From Gammaproteobacteria bacterium (GTDB taxonomy: Bacteria; Pseudomonadota; Gammaproteobacteria; UBA6429; Thiohalophilaceae), in the NCBI GenBank assembly GCA_029881995.1, contig JAOULO010000028.1, positions 1-41,817 on the forward strand: a stretch of DNA of 41,817 nucleotides, read 5' to 3'. Positions within the stretch are counted from its first letter, which is position 1. The number at the start of each line of letters is the position of its first letter. A program made the translations under genes and the position numbers. Shown one piece after another: positions 5,532 to 13,020 of the stretch. The notes below the pieces were generated by a model. The model had not been told where the DNA came from. It made no database searches and saw only the letters and a list, made by a program, of their open reading frames with translations.

Positions 5532-7685
5532 TTACAGACGCCCGTAATAGCCTTCTTTCAGGGCATCGAATAAATTGGCTGCTGAATGCATCTCACCATC
5601 ATATTCAATCTCTTCATTACCCTTCACTTCAATCGTTTCACCGCTTTCCAGTTTGAAGCGATAGGTGGTGTTTTCCAGATCCGACTCTTTTACCAGTACG
5701 CCCTGGAAGGCTTCGGGGTTGAAGCGGAAGGTGGTGCAACCCTTCAGGCCCTGGTCATAGGCGTAGGTGTAGATGTCCTTGAAGTCACCGTAGTCGTAAT
5801 CGGTGGGGACATTGGCGGTCTTGGAAATACTGGAGTCCACCCACTTCTGCGCCGCCGCCTGGATATCGACATGCTCTTTGGGTGTGATGTCTTCGGCGGT
5901 AATAAAGTACTCGGGCAGTTGCTCGTCCTGCTCCTGTGAGTAAGGCATGGCCTTTTCGTTGATCATGTCGCGGTAGGCCAGTAGTTCGAAGGAATACACA
6001 TCCACCTTCTCCTTGCTCTTCTTGCCTTCACGGATCACGTTGCGGGCATAGTGATGGGCAAAGCTTGGCTCGATACCGTTACTGGCGTTATTGGCCAGTG
6101 ACAGGGAGATGGTGCCGGTGGGGGCAATGGAGCTGTGGTGGGTAAAGCGCGCGCCGGTCTCGGCCAGTTGATCGACCAGGTCTGGATTCACCTCGGCAAC
6201 CTGCTGCATATAACGGCTGTATTTGGCGTGCAGCAGCTTGCCCTTGATCTTGCTGCCGACCTTGTAGCCGTCCTTTTTCATTTCAGGACGCTTGCGCAGC
6301 ATTTCCTTGGTGACCTTGAAGTCTTTTTCCATGATGGGGGCCGGGCCCTTTTCCTGTGCCAGTTCCAGGGCAGTGTGCCAGCCGGTCATGGCCAGTTCGC
6401 GGGAGACCTTTTCGGTAAACTCGACGGAGTCTTCGCTGCCGTATTTCATCTGCAGCATGGTGACCGTGGAACCCAGACCCAGGAAACCCATGCCGTGACG
6501 GCGCTTGGAAAGGATCTCATCACGCTGACCTTCCAGGGGCAGGCCATTGATCTCCACCACGTTGTCCAGCATGCGGGTAAAAATGGCGACGGTCTTGTTG
6601 AACTCGTCCCAGTCGAACCAGGCATCCTTGGTGAAGGGGTCACGCACAAACTTGGTCAGGTTGACCGAACCTAATAAGCATGATCCGTATGGGGGTAATG
6701 GCTGTTCGCCGCATGGATTGGTGGCACGGATGTTTTCACAGAACCAGTTGTTGTTCATCTCGTTGACCTTGTCGATGAGAATGAAACCGGGCTCGGCGAA
6801 GTCATAGGTAGAGGCCATGATCATGTCCCACAGGCGGTGGGCCTTGATGGTCTTGTAGATCTTGCAGGCCACCAGGCCTTCCTTGCTGGTGATGTATTTG
6901 TCAGTCACCGGCCATTCGCGCCAGACCACCTGCTTGGGATCGTTGAGACCAATCTTGTCCTGCTCGGCTTCCTTCTCGGTAATGGGGAAGGCCAGCTGCC
7001 AGTCGCTATTGTCTTTCACGGCCTGCATGAACTCGTCGGTGATCAGCAGCGACAGGTTGAACTGACGCAGGCGACCGTCTTCCCGCTTGGCGCGGATGAA
7101 GTCCATCACGTCGGGATGACCGATATCAAAGGTGGCCATTTGCGCACCGCGACGGCCACCGGCCGAAGACACGGTGAAACACATCTTGTCGTAGATATCC
7201 ATGAAGGACAGCGGCCCGGAGGTATAGGCCCCGGCGCCGGAAACATAGGCCCCTTTGGGGCGCAGGGTGGAGAATTCATAGCCGATACCACAACCGGCCT
7301 TGAGGGTCAGACCCGCTTCCTGCACCTTCTCTAATATATTGGTCATGGAATCTTCCACAATGCCGGACACGGTGCAGTTGATGGTTGAAGTAGCAGGCTT
7401 GTGCTGCTGGGCACCGGCATTGGAAGTGATGCGCCCGGCAGGAATGGCACCGTGGCGCAGGGCCCAGAGGAACTGCTCGTGCCAGTACTCACGCTTTTCA
7501 GGGGCCTCGACCTCGGCCAGGGCCAGGGCCACACGGCTATAGGTGTCATCGATGCTGGTGTCGATGTGCTCACCTTCCTTACTCTTGAGGCGATATTTTT
7601 TATCCCAGATATCTTCCGAGGCACTTTGTAATGGGATGTCGGCTGGTGTCGTTCGGCTTACGGCTTTAAGCTGCACAGGTTTCAT
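5532..7685 (-). CDS. nrdJa: Class II (adenosylcobalamin-dependent) ribonucleotide reductase, catalytic subunit NrdJa
   Basis: This subunit reduces ribonucleotides to deoxyribonucleotides with a B12-derived radical, independent of oxygen. The catalytic signature NPCGEQ places the thiyl-radical Cys at 325, followed by GSCLLGSVNL with Cys336; Cys104 in INCTVSG is the expected partner of the redox pair. Other hallmarks are KAGCGIGYEFSTLRPKGAYV, SSAGGRRGAQMATFDIGHPD and SSIAPTGTISL. The protein ends without the cysteine tail, which is encoded separately in nrdJb, as in Pseudomonas. The ATG follows GGAGG by 12 bases. A promoter candidate and two NrdR-box-like sites lie upstream, consistent with repression when deoxynucleotides are plentiful. 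The region is clearly GC-richer than the accessory genes before it. The assignment is secure. Confidence 0.96.
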   Translation of the reverse strand: MKPVQLKAVSRTTPADIPLQSASEDIWDKKYRLKSKEGEHIDTSIDDTYSRVALALAEVEAPEKREYWHEQFLWALRHGAIPAGRITSNAGAQQHKPATSTINCTVSGIVEDSMTNILEKVQEAGLTLKAGCGIGYEFSTLRPKGAYVSGAGAYTSGPLSFMDIYDKMCFTVSSAGGRRGAQMATFDIGHPDVMDFIRAKREDGRLRQFNLSLLITDEFMQAVKDNSDWQLAFPITEKEAEQDKIGLNDPKQVVWREWPVTDKYITSKEGLVACKIYKTIKAHRLWDMIMASTYDFAEPGFILIDKVNEMNNNWFCENIRATNPCGEQPLPPYGSCLLGSVNLTKFVRDPFTKDAWFDWDEFNKTVAIFTRMLDNVVEINGLPLEGQRDEILSKRRHGMGFLGLGSTVTMLQMKYGSEDSVEFTEKVSRELAMTGWHTALELAQEKGPAPIMEKDFKVTKEMLRKRPEMKKDGYKVGSKIKGKLLHAKYSRYMQQVAEVNPDLVDQLAETGARFTHHSSIAPTGTISLSLANNASNGIEPSFAHHYARNVIREGKKSKEKVDVYSFELLAYRDMINEKAMPYSQEQDEQLPEYFITAEDITPKEHVDIQAAAQKWVDSSISKTANVPTDYDYGDFKDIYTYAYDQGLKGCTTFRFNPEAFQGVLVKESDLENTTYRFKLESGETIEVKGNEEIEYDGEMHSAANLFDALKEGYYGRL

Positions 7686-7817
7686 AATACGGCATATCCT
7701 CCGAGTTATAAGGTCTTGTTTTTATTAGTTAATCTTGCTTTTTGTCTGCGCGATCCGGGGGCAGGACGGGCGCATCGTCAATGGCCTAGTGCTTATTCCC
7801 TTTTCTTTGTGCACCAA

Positions 7818-7833
7818 ACACTAGATGTTGTGT
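7818..7833. promoter_or_regulatory. NrdR-box-like site, proximal
   Basis: ACACTAGATGTTGTGT matches the NrdR consensus acaCwAtATaTwGtgt at 14 of 16 positions. It begins nine bases past the -10 of the promoter candidate, so a bound repressor would cover the start of transcription. Confidence 0.65.
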
Positions 7834-7841
7834 CGCAGTGA

Positions 7842-7870
7842 AGCTTAGGACTAACGATCAATGAAGTCAA
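7842..7870 (-). promoter_or_regulatory. Promoter candidate for nrdJa
   Basis: On the minus strand TTGACT (-35; 7865-7870), a 17-base spacer, and TAAGCT (-10; 7842-7847). The -35 is good and the -10 weak. Placement just upstream of an NrdR-box-like site supports it. Confidence 0.45.
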
Positions 7871-7953
7871 CAAGCATTGGCTAATATTGAGAAAAGATTT
7901 TGAATTGTTATAAATCAATAACTTACACAGGTTTCAAACAGGACGGTCACAGC

Positions 7954-7974
7954 TTACTCACAGACTTATCCACA
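7954..7974 (+). promoter_or_regulatory. Two DnaA-box-like sites upstream of nrdJa
   Basis: TTATCCACA (7966-7974) is a perfect DnaA box; TTACTCACA (7954-7962) is a 7/9 match in the same direction, 12 bases away. E. coli nrdAB is a known DnaA target, so DnaA-linked control is plausible here. Confidence 0.45.
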
Positions 7975-7981
7975 GGAGCAT

Positions 7982-7997
7982 ATACAATATATTGTGG
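7982..7997. promoter_or_regulatory. NrdR-box-like site, distal
   Basis: ATACAATATATTGTGG matches the NrdR consensus at 14 of 16 positions with a perfect core palindrome ACAATATATTGT. It lies eight bases from the perfect DnaA box and about 150 bases from the proximal site, a wider spacing than the usual tandem boxes. Confidence 0.65.
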
Positions 7998-8106
7998 TTG
8001 AAAAAATCCTGTAATATCAGGGTCTGGGGAGTTAGGACTTACTTACATGATGAAAGATTAACCAAGGGGAACACTGGGAAAAGGATAAACTTCATGTATT
8101 TTGATC

Positions 8107-8181
8107 ACCCCACCCCTGCCAATCGCTCCCAATTTCCATATCTCCCGCGATACTACGTCGTCCCCTGCAAAGGGAGGGAGT
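8107..8181. repeat. Duplicated intergenic element upstream of degQ, copy 1
   Basis: Begins ACCCCACCCCTGCCAATCGC and ends in a G-rich GGGAGGGAG. It recurs at 8301-8390 with a few substitutions. The 7686-8581 gap contains the nrdJa control region, these two copies and a hairpin, but no gene that I can support. Confidence 0.8.
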
Positions 8182-8300
8182 TATCCCCTTCTTGCAGGAT
8201 GATGCGCAAGGATATGCTAATGTCATGGGGAGTCATGGATGGCGGGAACGACCGGGGCCCAGGGTTGCCGTAATGCTGAATGGCCTTTGCCATTTTAACT

Positions 8301-8390
8301 ACCCCACCCCTGCCAATCGCTCCCAGTTTCCATATCCCCCGCGATACTAGTACTTCCCTGTACGTCGTCCCCTTGCAAGGGGAGGGAGTA
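8301..8390. repeat. Duplicated intergenic element upstream of degQ, copy 2
   Basis: Second copy of the 8107-8181 element. It carries an extra 13 bases (AGTACTTCCCTGT) after GCGATACT, placing a GTACTTCCCTGTAC inverted repeat inside the element. Confidence 0.8.
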
Positions 8391-8394
8391 AGCT

Positions 8395-8415
8395 CCCCCT
8401 CCTTCAAGGAGGGGG
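8395..8415. repeat. Perfect palindrome next to the duplicated element
   Basis: Arms CCCCCTCCTT (8395-8404) and AAGGAGGGGG (8406-8415) around a single central base, followed by TTGGGGGGTGG. It is related in style to the CCCTCTCCC palindromes between the nrdJ genes. Confidence 0.75.
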
Positions 8416-8539
8416 TTGGGGGGTGGTGATTCAATAATTATGTTTTCCCCGTGTCCCCGTGGTAATAAAACCGCATTGAACTTTTACTCACCCCCTGTGG
8501 TCTTTTCTTGCAGTGTGGGTTCGAACCTGAATTAAAACC

Positions 8540-8556
8540 GGTGCCGCAATGGCACC
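8540..8556 (+). other. Leader hairpin before degQ
   Basis: Stem GGTGCC (8540-8545), loop GCAAT, stem GGCACC (8551-8556), ending 25 bases before the degQ ATG. The same stem with a different five-base loop precedes sat at 20212-20228. Confidence 0.5.
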
Positions 8557-8581
8557 CAGCAAGTAGAAAGGAAAACAACAA

Positions 8582-9973
8582 ATGAAAAAAACCTGGCTGC
8601 ACCGCAGGTGTATGAAGTTAATTCTGGGGTTCACCCTCTTATATATAGGTATCGCACAGGCCCAGGCCGGGCTGCCCTTTTTTGATAGTCAGGGCAACAA
8701 GCTCCCCAGCCTGGCGCCGATGCTAAAAGACACCACCCCGGCGGTGGTCAATATCGCCACCTCGGCCACCATTAAGGTGCAGGAGAATCCCCTGTTTTCC
8801 GATCCCTTCTTCCGTCACTTCTTTGGTGATCAGTTACAGAGCCGACCCCGGGAGAAAAAAACCGCCAGTCTGGGTTCCGGTGTGATTGTGGATGCCAAGC
8901 AAGGCTACATTCTCACCAACAACCATGTGATCGCCAAGGCCGATGAAATTTCTGTGACCCTGCGTGATGGGCGTATCCTCAGGGCAAAACTGATCGGGGC
9001 CGACCCGGACACCGATGTGGCCGTGATCCAGGTACCGGCCGAGAAGCTTACCGCCCTGCCCATGGCCGACTCTGACAAACTGGCGGTGGGTGATTTTGTG
9101 GTGGCCATTGGTAATCCCTTTGGCCTGGGCCAGACCGTTACCTCGGGGATAGTCTCTGCCCTGGGTCGTAGCGGCCTGGGTATCGAAGGCTATGAAGACT
9201 TTATCCAGACCGATGCCTCTATCAACCCCGGTAACTCCGGTGGCGCCCTGGTCAACCTGGCCGGTGAGCTGATCGGTATCAATACCGCCATTTTCTCCAA
9301 GAGTGGTGGCAATATCGGTATCGGCTTTGCCATACCTATTAATATGGCCAAAGACATCATGCAGCAGTTACTCAAGCACGGTGAGGTGAAACGAGGCCGC
9401 CTGGGCGCTCAGGCCCAGGACCTGAACCCGGAACTGGCCAGGGCCTTTAATCTCAAAGACCACCGTGGCGCCGTCATTACCCAGGTAGTGCCCGGTTCCC
9501 CGGCCGACAAGGGGGGCCTGCAACCCGGTGACATCGTCACCCACATCAATGGCCGCCAGGTGAAAAATGCCGACACCCTGCGCAACACCCTGGGCCTGCT
9601 GCGGGTGGGGGAAACCGTGGAACTGAATGTGCTGCGTGAAGGTCGTAACAAGACCATTCGCGCCAAGGTGGTGGAAGCCGAGGCCAAGAACCTCGGAGGT
9701 GAAAAACTCCACGGCCAGTTGACCGGGGCCACCCTGGCCGATATCGAACAGGATTCTCGGCTATATGGCCATGTGAAAGGCGTCATACTCACCGAAGTGG
9801 ATCGTGGCAGCCCTGCCTGGAATGCAGGTCTTCGTCCCGGGGATGTGATCACCTCGGTCAACCGCCGGGACGTGAAGAGTGTGACCGAGATGCAACAGCA
9901 GATGAAAAAAAGTCGCAGCCTGTTACTCAATATTCGCCGTGGTAATGGCGCCCTGTTCCTGTATTTGCAATAG
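8582..9973 (+). CDS. degQ: Periplasmic serine endoprotease of the DegQ/HtrA family
   Basis: HtrA-family proteases degrade or refold damaged periplasmic proteins. Residues 1-29 are a signal peptide (KLILGFTLLYIGIAQAQA). The trypsin-like domain carries the complete triad: His115 in TNNHVI, Asp145 in DTDVAVIQV and Ser219 in NPGNSGGAL. Two PDZ domains follow, at about 265-355 (RLGAQAQDLNPELA, GDIVTHINGRQV) and 375-463 (GVILTEVDRGSPAWNAGLRPGDVI). PSLAPMLKDTTPAVV after the signal peptide and the short loop region favour DegQ over DegP. At 463 residues it is close to E. coli DegQ (455). AAAGGA nine bases before the ATG supports the start. It appears to be a single-gene unit with its own terminator; a shared hairpin lies in its leader. 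Confidence 0.92.
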   Translation: MKKTWLHRRCMKLILGFTLLYIGIAQAQAGLPFFDSQGNKLPSLAPMLKDTTPAVVNIATSATIKVQENPLFSDPFFRHFFGDQLQSRPREKKTASLGSGVIVDAKQGYILTNNHVIAKADEISVTLRDGRILRAKLIGADPDTDVAVIQVPAEKLTALPMADSDKLAVGDFVVAIGNPFGLGQTVTSGIVSALGRSGLGIEGYEDFIQTDASINPGNSGGALVNLAGELIGINTAIFSKSGGNIGIGFAIPINMAKDIMQQLLKHGEVKRGRLGAQAQDLNPELARAFNLKDHRGAVITQVVPGSPADKGGLQPGDIVTHINGRQVKNADTLRNTLGLLRVGETVELNVLREGRNKTIRAKVVEAEAKNLGGEKLHGQLTGATLADIEQDSRLYGHVKGVILTEVDRGSPAWNAGLRPGDVITSVNRRDVKSVTEMQQQMKKSRSLLLNIRRGNGALFLYLQ

Positions 9974-10005
9974 TTTATTTCGAGTGAAGTGAGTAAGACC
10001 GAAGG

Positions 10006-10020
10006 CCCGCTTAATGCGGG
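10006..10020 (+). terminator. Terminator candidate after degQ
   Basis: Stem CCCGC-TTAAT-GCGGG followed by TCTTTCCTTT, 33 bases past the degQ stop. The tail is not a pure T-run, so strength is uncertain. Confidence 0.55.
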
Positions 10021-10035
10021 TCTTTCCTTTAACTG

Positions 10036-10050
10036 TAACAATCTTTAACA
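10036..10050. promoter_or_regulatory. 15-bp repeated site, copy 1
   Basis: TAACAATCTTTAACA occurs here, 75 bases before the first kinase gene, and identically at 11874-11888 before the PhnD-like gene. Inside it TAACA recurs with a 10-base period, as in sites bound by OmpR-type regulators. Confidence 0.45.
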
Positions 10051-10125
10051 GCAGCATCCTGTCAAATTTAATATAGTAAACACTAATAAGCTGTTTCTAT
10101 AAAATCACCACCCTGCCGTTGATGA

Positions 10126-11841
10126 ATGAATATTACCCGACAAGCTGATGTACTCCTGGATGAACAATTAAAACTGGTATTTCGTGCCCTGCCGGTTTCC
10201 CTGATTGGAACCAGTTTGGCCCTTCTAATCCTGGCCCAGGTCATCCATGAGGTAGTACCAGCCGATAACCTGATGCTGTGGCTGGCTGGTTCTGGTGTGG
10301 TCATCCTGCTTCGTGGTCTGCTTTATCTTGCTTATCATCGTACTGAACAGCCAGACCCTGTCTTCTGGTCACGCCTGTTTATTCTGGGAGCCTTTCTGGC
10401 AGGCTGTTCCTGGGGAAGTGTCAGTATCTGGCTTTATCCCATAGACTCGCTTCCCCATCAGATCCTGATTGCCTTTGCCATCGCCGGTGTGATTGCGGCC
10501 GGTGCCGTGAGCCTGGCCGCCATGTGGCAGAGCTTCCTGTTTTTCATGCCACCGGTTCTATTGCCATTGATATATAAACTCTGGCAAATGCCAGACAGTA
10601 TTAATCTGGCCATGCTATTGGTATCAGGCATATTTATGCTGGTGATGATCAATAACGTGCGAAACAGTTACCAGACTACTCGCCAGAACATCAGCCTGCG
10701 GCAAAAGAGTATCAATAGTGAAAAGGCCATGCTCAAGTCACAGTACGACCTGGAAGAATCGCGCCAGATGCTGAGCTGGATTATTGATACCATCCCGGTC
10801 AGTGTCTACTGGAAAAATAATCTGGGTCGATATCTTGGCTGTAACAAACTGTTTGCCGATCAACTCGGACTCTTACCCGATGAAATTATTGGCCTGAGTG
10901 ATACTGAATTACCCGACCATGGTCGACAAAAACTCTGCCAGTGCAATGAACAGGAGGTAGTGGAAAGCGGCCAGCCCGTATTGAATCGTGAACAGTGTAT
11001 TAGCAGGGTCAACGGTCAAAGCAGCTGGATAAACTGCAGCCTGATACCCCTTACAAACCCACATGGCGATAATATTGGTGTGCTGGGTGCCAGCCATGAC
11101 ATAACAGGACACAAGCGCATTGATCAAATAAAAAATGAATTTGTCGCCACTGTCAGCCATGAACTGCGCACCCCCTTGACCTCGATCCGTGGCGCGATTG
11201 GACTCTTACATGATGGCTATATCAGACCAGATGAGGAGAAGTTTAATGAACTCATTGGGATCGCTCATAACAATACTGACCGCTTATTACACCTGATCGA
11301 AGATCTACTGACCATTCAGAAAATAGAATCGGCCGATGTGGATTTTCAAATGCAGACTGTGCAACTGGACATACTGTTACAACAGACTGTCGCAGACAAT
11401 CAATCCCTGACCGAACAATATCAAGTATCTTTCAACATAGAACAAACCGATCCCAATGCTATCATCATGGGCGATCCTCATCGACTGACCCAGGTCATTA
11501 CCAACCTGTTATCCAATGCCGCCAAGTTTTCCAAACCGGGGCAGGACATTGAGCTTGGAATCTATCGGGATGATGACCTGTGTTATCTCTATGTGCAGGA
11601 TCATGGTATTGGCATCCCCAAGGCGTTTTATAACAAACTCTTTGATCGCTTCACCCAGTGGGATGCCTCTAACAGCCGACAGGTGGGGGGTACCGGTCTT
11701 GGCCTGAATATTGTCAAATCCATTGTTGAACGCCATCAAGGTAAGATCTATTTTGAATCCAAAGAAGGTGAAGGAACTCGCTTTGAGATCTGCCTGCCAG
11801 CCTGTGTTAAAATAGATGTCACTGAAAGCTCGATTGAATAA
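10126..11841 (+). CDS. Membrane-bound PAS sensor histidine kinase (571 aa)
   Basis: The first ~185 residues hold five or six hydrophobic segments forming a membrane sensor region without a large periplasmic loop. A short coiled linker leads to one PAS domain (about 210-329, WIIDTIPVSVYWKNNLGRYLGC to GASHDITGHKRID). The kinase core follows: HisKA with phosphoacceptor His345 in VSHELRTPLTSIRG, then an ATPase domain with N box QVITNLLSNAAKF, G1 DHGIGIPK, F box LFDRF and G2 GGTGLGLNIVK. All catalytic motifs are intact. No receiver is fused. The core closely resembles that of the large kinase at 13021-17046, implying duplication and perhaps a shared partner. No Shine-Dalgarno is evident before the ATG. 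The signal sensed cannot be read from the sequence. Confidence 0.9.
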   Translation: MNITRQADVLLDEQLKLVFRALPVSLIGTSLALLILAQVIHEVVPADNLMLWLAGSGVVILLRGLLYLAYHRTEQPDPVFWSRLFILGAFLAGCSWGSVSIWLYPIDSLPHQILIAFAIAGVIAAGAVSLAAMWQSFLFFMPPVLLPLIYKLWQMPDSINLAMLLVSGIFMLVMINNVRNSYQTTRQNISLRQKSINSEKAMLKSQYDLEESRQMLSWIIDTIPVSVYWKNNLGRYLGCNKLFADQLGLLPDEIIGLSDTELPDHGRQKLCQCNEQEVVESGQPVLNREQCISRVNGQSSWINCSLIPLTNPHGDNIGVLGASHDITGHKRIDQIKNEFVATVSHELRTPLTSIRGAIGLLHDGYIRPDEEKFNELIGIAHNNTDRLLHLIEDLLTIQKIESADVDFQMQTVQLDILLQQTVADNQSLTEQYQVSFNIEQTDPNAIIMGDPHRLTQVITNLLSNAAKFSKPGQDIELGIYRDDDLCYLYVQDHGIGIPKAFYNKLFDRFTQWDASNSRQVGGTGLGLNIVKSIVERHQGKIYFESKEGEGTRFEICLPACVKIDVTESSIE

Positions 11842-11873
11842 TCCAGCTTTTAACTTTGTGTATCTGATAGAAT

Positions 11874-11888
11874 TAACAATCTTTAACA
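11874..11888. promoter_or_regulatory. 15-bp repeated site, copy 2
   Basis: Identical to 10036-10050 and 82 bases before the PhnD-like gene, a placement similar to copy 1 relative to its gene. Confidence 0.45.
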
Positions 11889-11970
11889 TTCTGTTCTGAA
11901 TAATCCTGCTCTGATATGGTTATCCTTATAAATATGTATCGATATTGGTAATAACTATCTCCTCAATTAA

Positions 11971-12975
11971 ATGAAAATAATTACAACATTCAATTCGGCA
12001 TTTCCTTTCCTTCTGATCCTGTTCAGTAGCTGTTTCTATTCAGGGGCCGCCTGGTCAGAGGAAGTCAGAGTGGCCGTGCGCGCCCATTCTGGTGTGGACA
12101 GGGCCATGAAAAAATGGGGGCCGACGATTGATTACCTGAATCAGGCCTTACCTGAATATCAGTTTAAGATGCTGCCCTATATCAGCCTTAAACGGCAGAT
12201 TGCCGATGCACGACTGAACAAGTTTGAATTGATACTGACCAACCCGGCAACTTATGTCGAGCTGGAGGTCCTGGTGGGTGCCAAGGCACTCCTGACATTG
12301 ATAAATAATCGCCGTGGTACGGCCCAGACCCAGTTTGGTTCAGTGATTTTCACCCATGTCGACAATACCAATATCCTCAAACTGGAAGATCTCAAAGGCA
12401 AAAGCTTCATGGGGGTCAACCCTATTGGTTTTGGTGGCTGGCGAGTTGGTCTGAAGGTATTAAAAGAACATGGCATTGACCCTGACCGAGATTTTACAAG
12501 TGTGACCTTTCCAGGCAAACAACCCAGGGTGGTCGAGGCAGTGCTATCTAAAAAGGTCCATGCCGGGATGGTACGTACTGATATGCTGGAGCGGCTGGCG
12601 GATAAGGGCAAGGTAGACCTACGTACGGTCCGTGTCCTGAACCCACAATCGACTCAAGAATTCCCCTTTTTCCGCAGCTCCCCCCTCTACCCGGAATGGC
12701 CTTTTGCCAGTCTGCCCAAGACCGATGAACGTCTCGTTGCCCAGGTCAAACGCGTGTTAAAACAAATCGGTAAAAATCATACTGCAGCCAAAGCCGGTAA
12801 ATACATGGGCTGGACCGATGCACTGGATTATGAGCCAGTAAAGAAACTGCTTACTGATCTTGGCGTGGAACCGTTTTCCAAGCCTTCCATTATGAAACCC
12901 GTGCTTATTGGCCTGCTTGTCATTACACTTATCCTGATTGCCATCTTTTTTAGCAGGCGCTACAGTAACAGGTAA
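11971..12975 (+). CDS. PhnD-type periplasmic binding protein with C-terminal membrane anchor (334 aa)
   Basis: Residues 1-28 are a signal peptide (FLLILFSSCFYSGAAWS). The body resembles PhnD/SsuA-type substrate-binding proteins: EVRVAVRAHSGVD at the first strand, FELILTNPATYVELE, LKGKSFMGVNPIGFGGWRVGLKVLKEHGID, and VEAVLSKKVHAGMVRTDML. Unlike transport receptors it ends in a transmembrane helix (about 310-327, VLIGLLVITLILIAIFF) and a basic tail, so it would be tethered in the inner membrane facing the periplasm. No permease or ATPase gene is nearby. The neighbours on both sides are histidine kinases, and the next one starts 45 bases downstream. PhnD-like domains also serve as sensor domains, for example in the tetrathionate kinase TtrS. 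A separate sensory subunit for a neighbouring kinase is therefore more likely than nutrient uptake. Confidence 0.82.
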   Translation: MKIITTFNSAFPFLLILFSSCFYSGAAWSEEVRVAVRAHSGVDRAMKKWGPTIDYLNQALPEYQFKMLPYISLKRQIADARLNKFELILTNPATYVELEVLVGAKALLTLINNRRGTAQTQFGSVIFTHVDNTNILKLEDLKGKSFMGVNPIGFGGWRVGLKVLKEHGIDPDRDFTSVTFPGKQPRVVEAVLSKKVHAGMVRTDMLERLADKGKVDLRTVRVLNPQSTQEFPFFRSSPLYPEWPFASLPKTDERLVAQVKRVLKQIGKNHTAAKAGKYMGWTDALDYEPVKKLLTDLGVEPFSKPSIMKPVLIGLLVITLILIAIFFSRRYSNR

Positions 12976-13020
12976 GCAGGGCAGGAATGCTCTAAATAAT
13001 AATTGACCCACGGGCGCTGC

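Noticed and set aside
5586-7631. Several open frames antisense to nrdJa
   Set aside because: nrdJa is complete with all catalytic motifs; the antisense frames are side effects of GC-rich third positions.
7686-7991. Cobalamin riboswitch before the B12-dependent reductase
   Set aside because: I could not find a B12-box-like conserved core or the expected pairing; NrdR-like sites explain the control region better.
7992-8273. 93-residue open frame upstream of degQ
   Set aside because: It overlaps the distal NrdR-box-like site and the duplicated intergenic element, and its translation is not protein-like.
13003-13020. TTG start six codons before the ATG of the large kinase
   Set aside because: It adds only THGRC-type residues before the membrane helix and has no better ribosome binding site; kept as an alternative in the gene entry.
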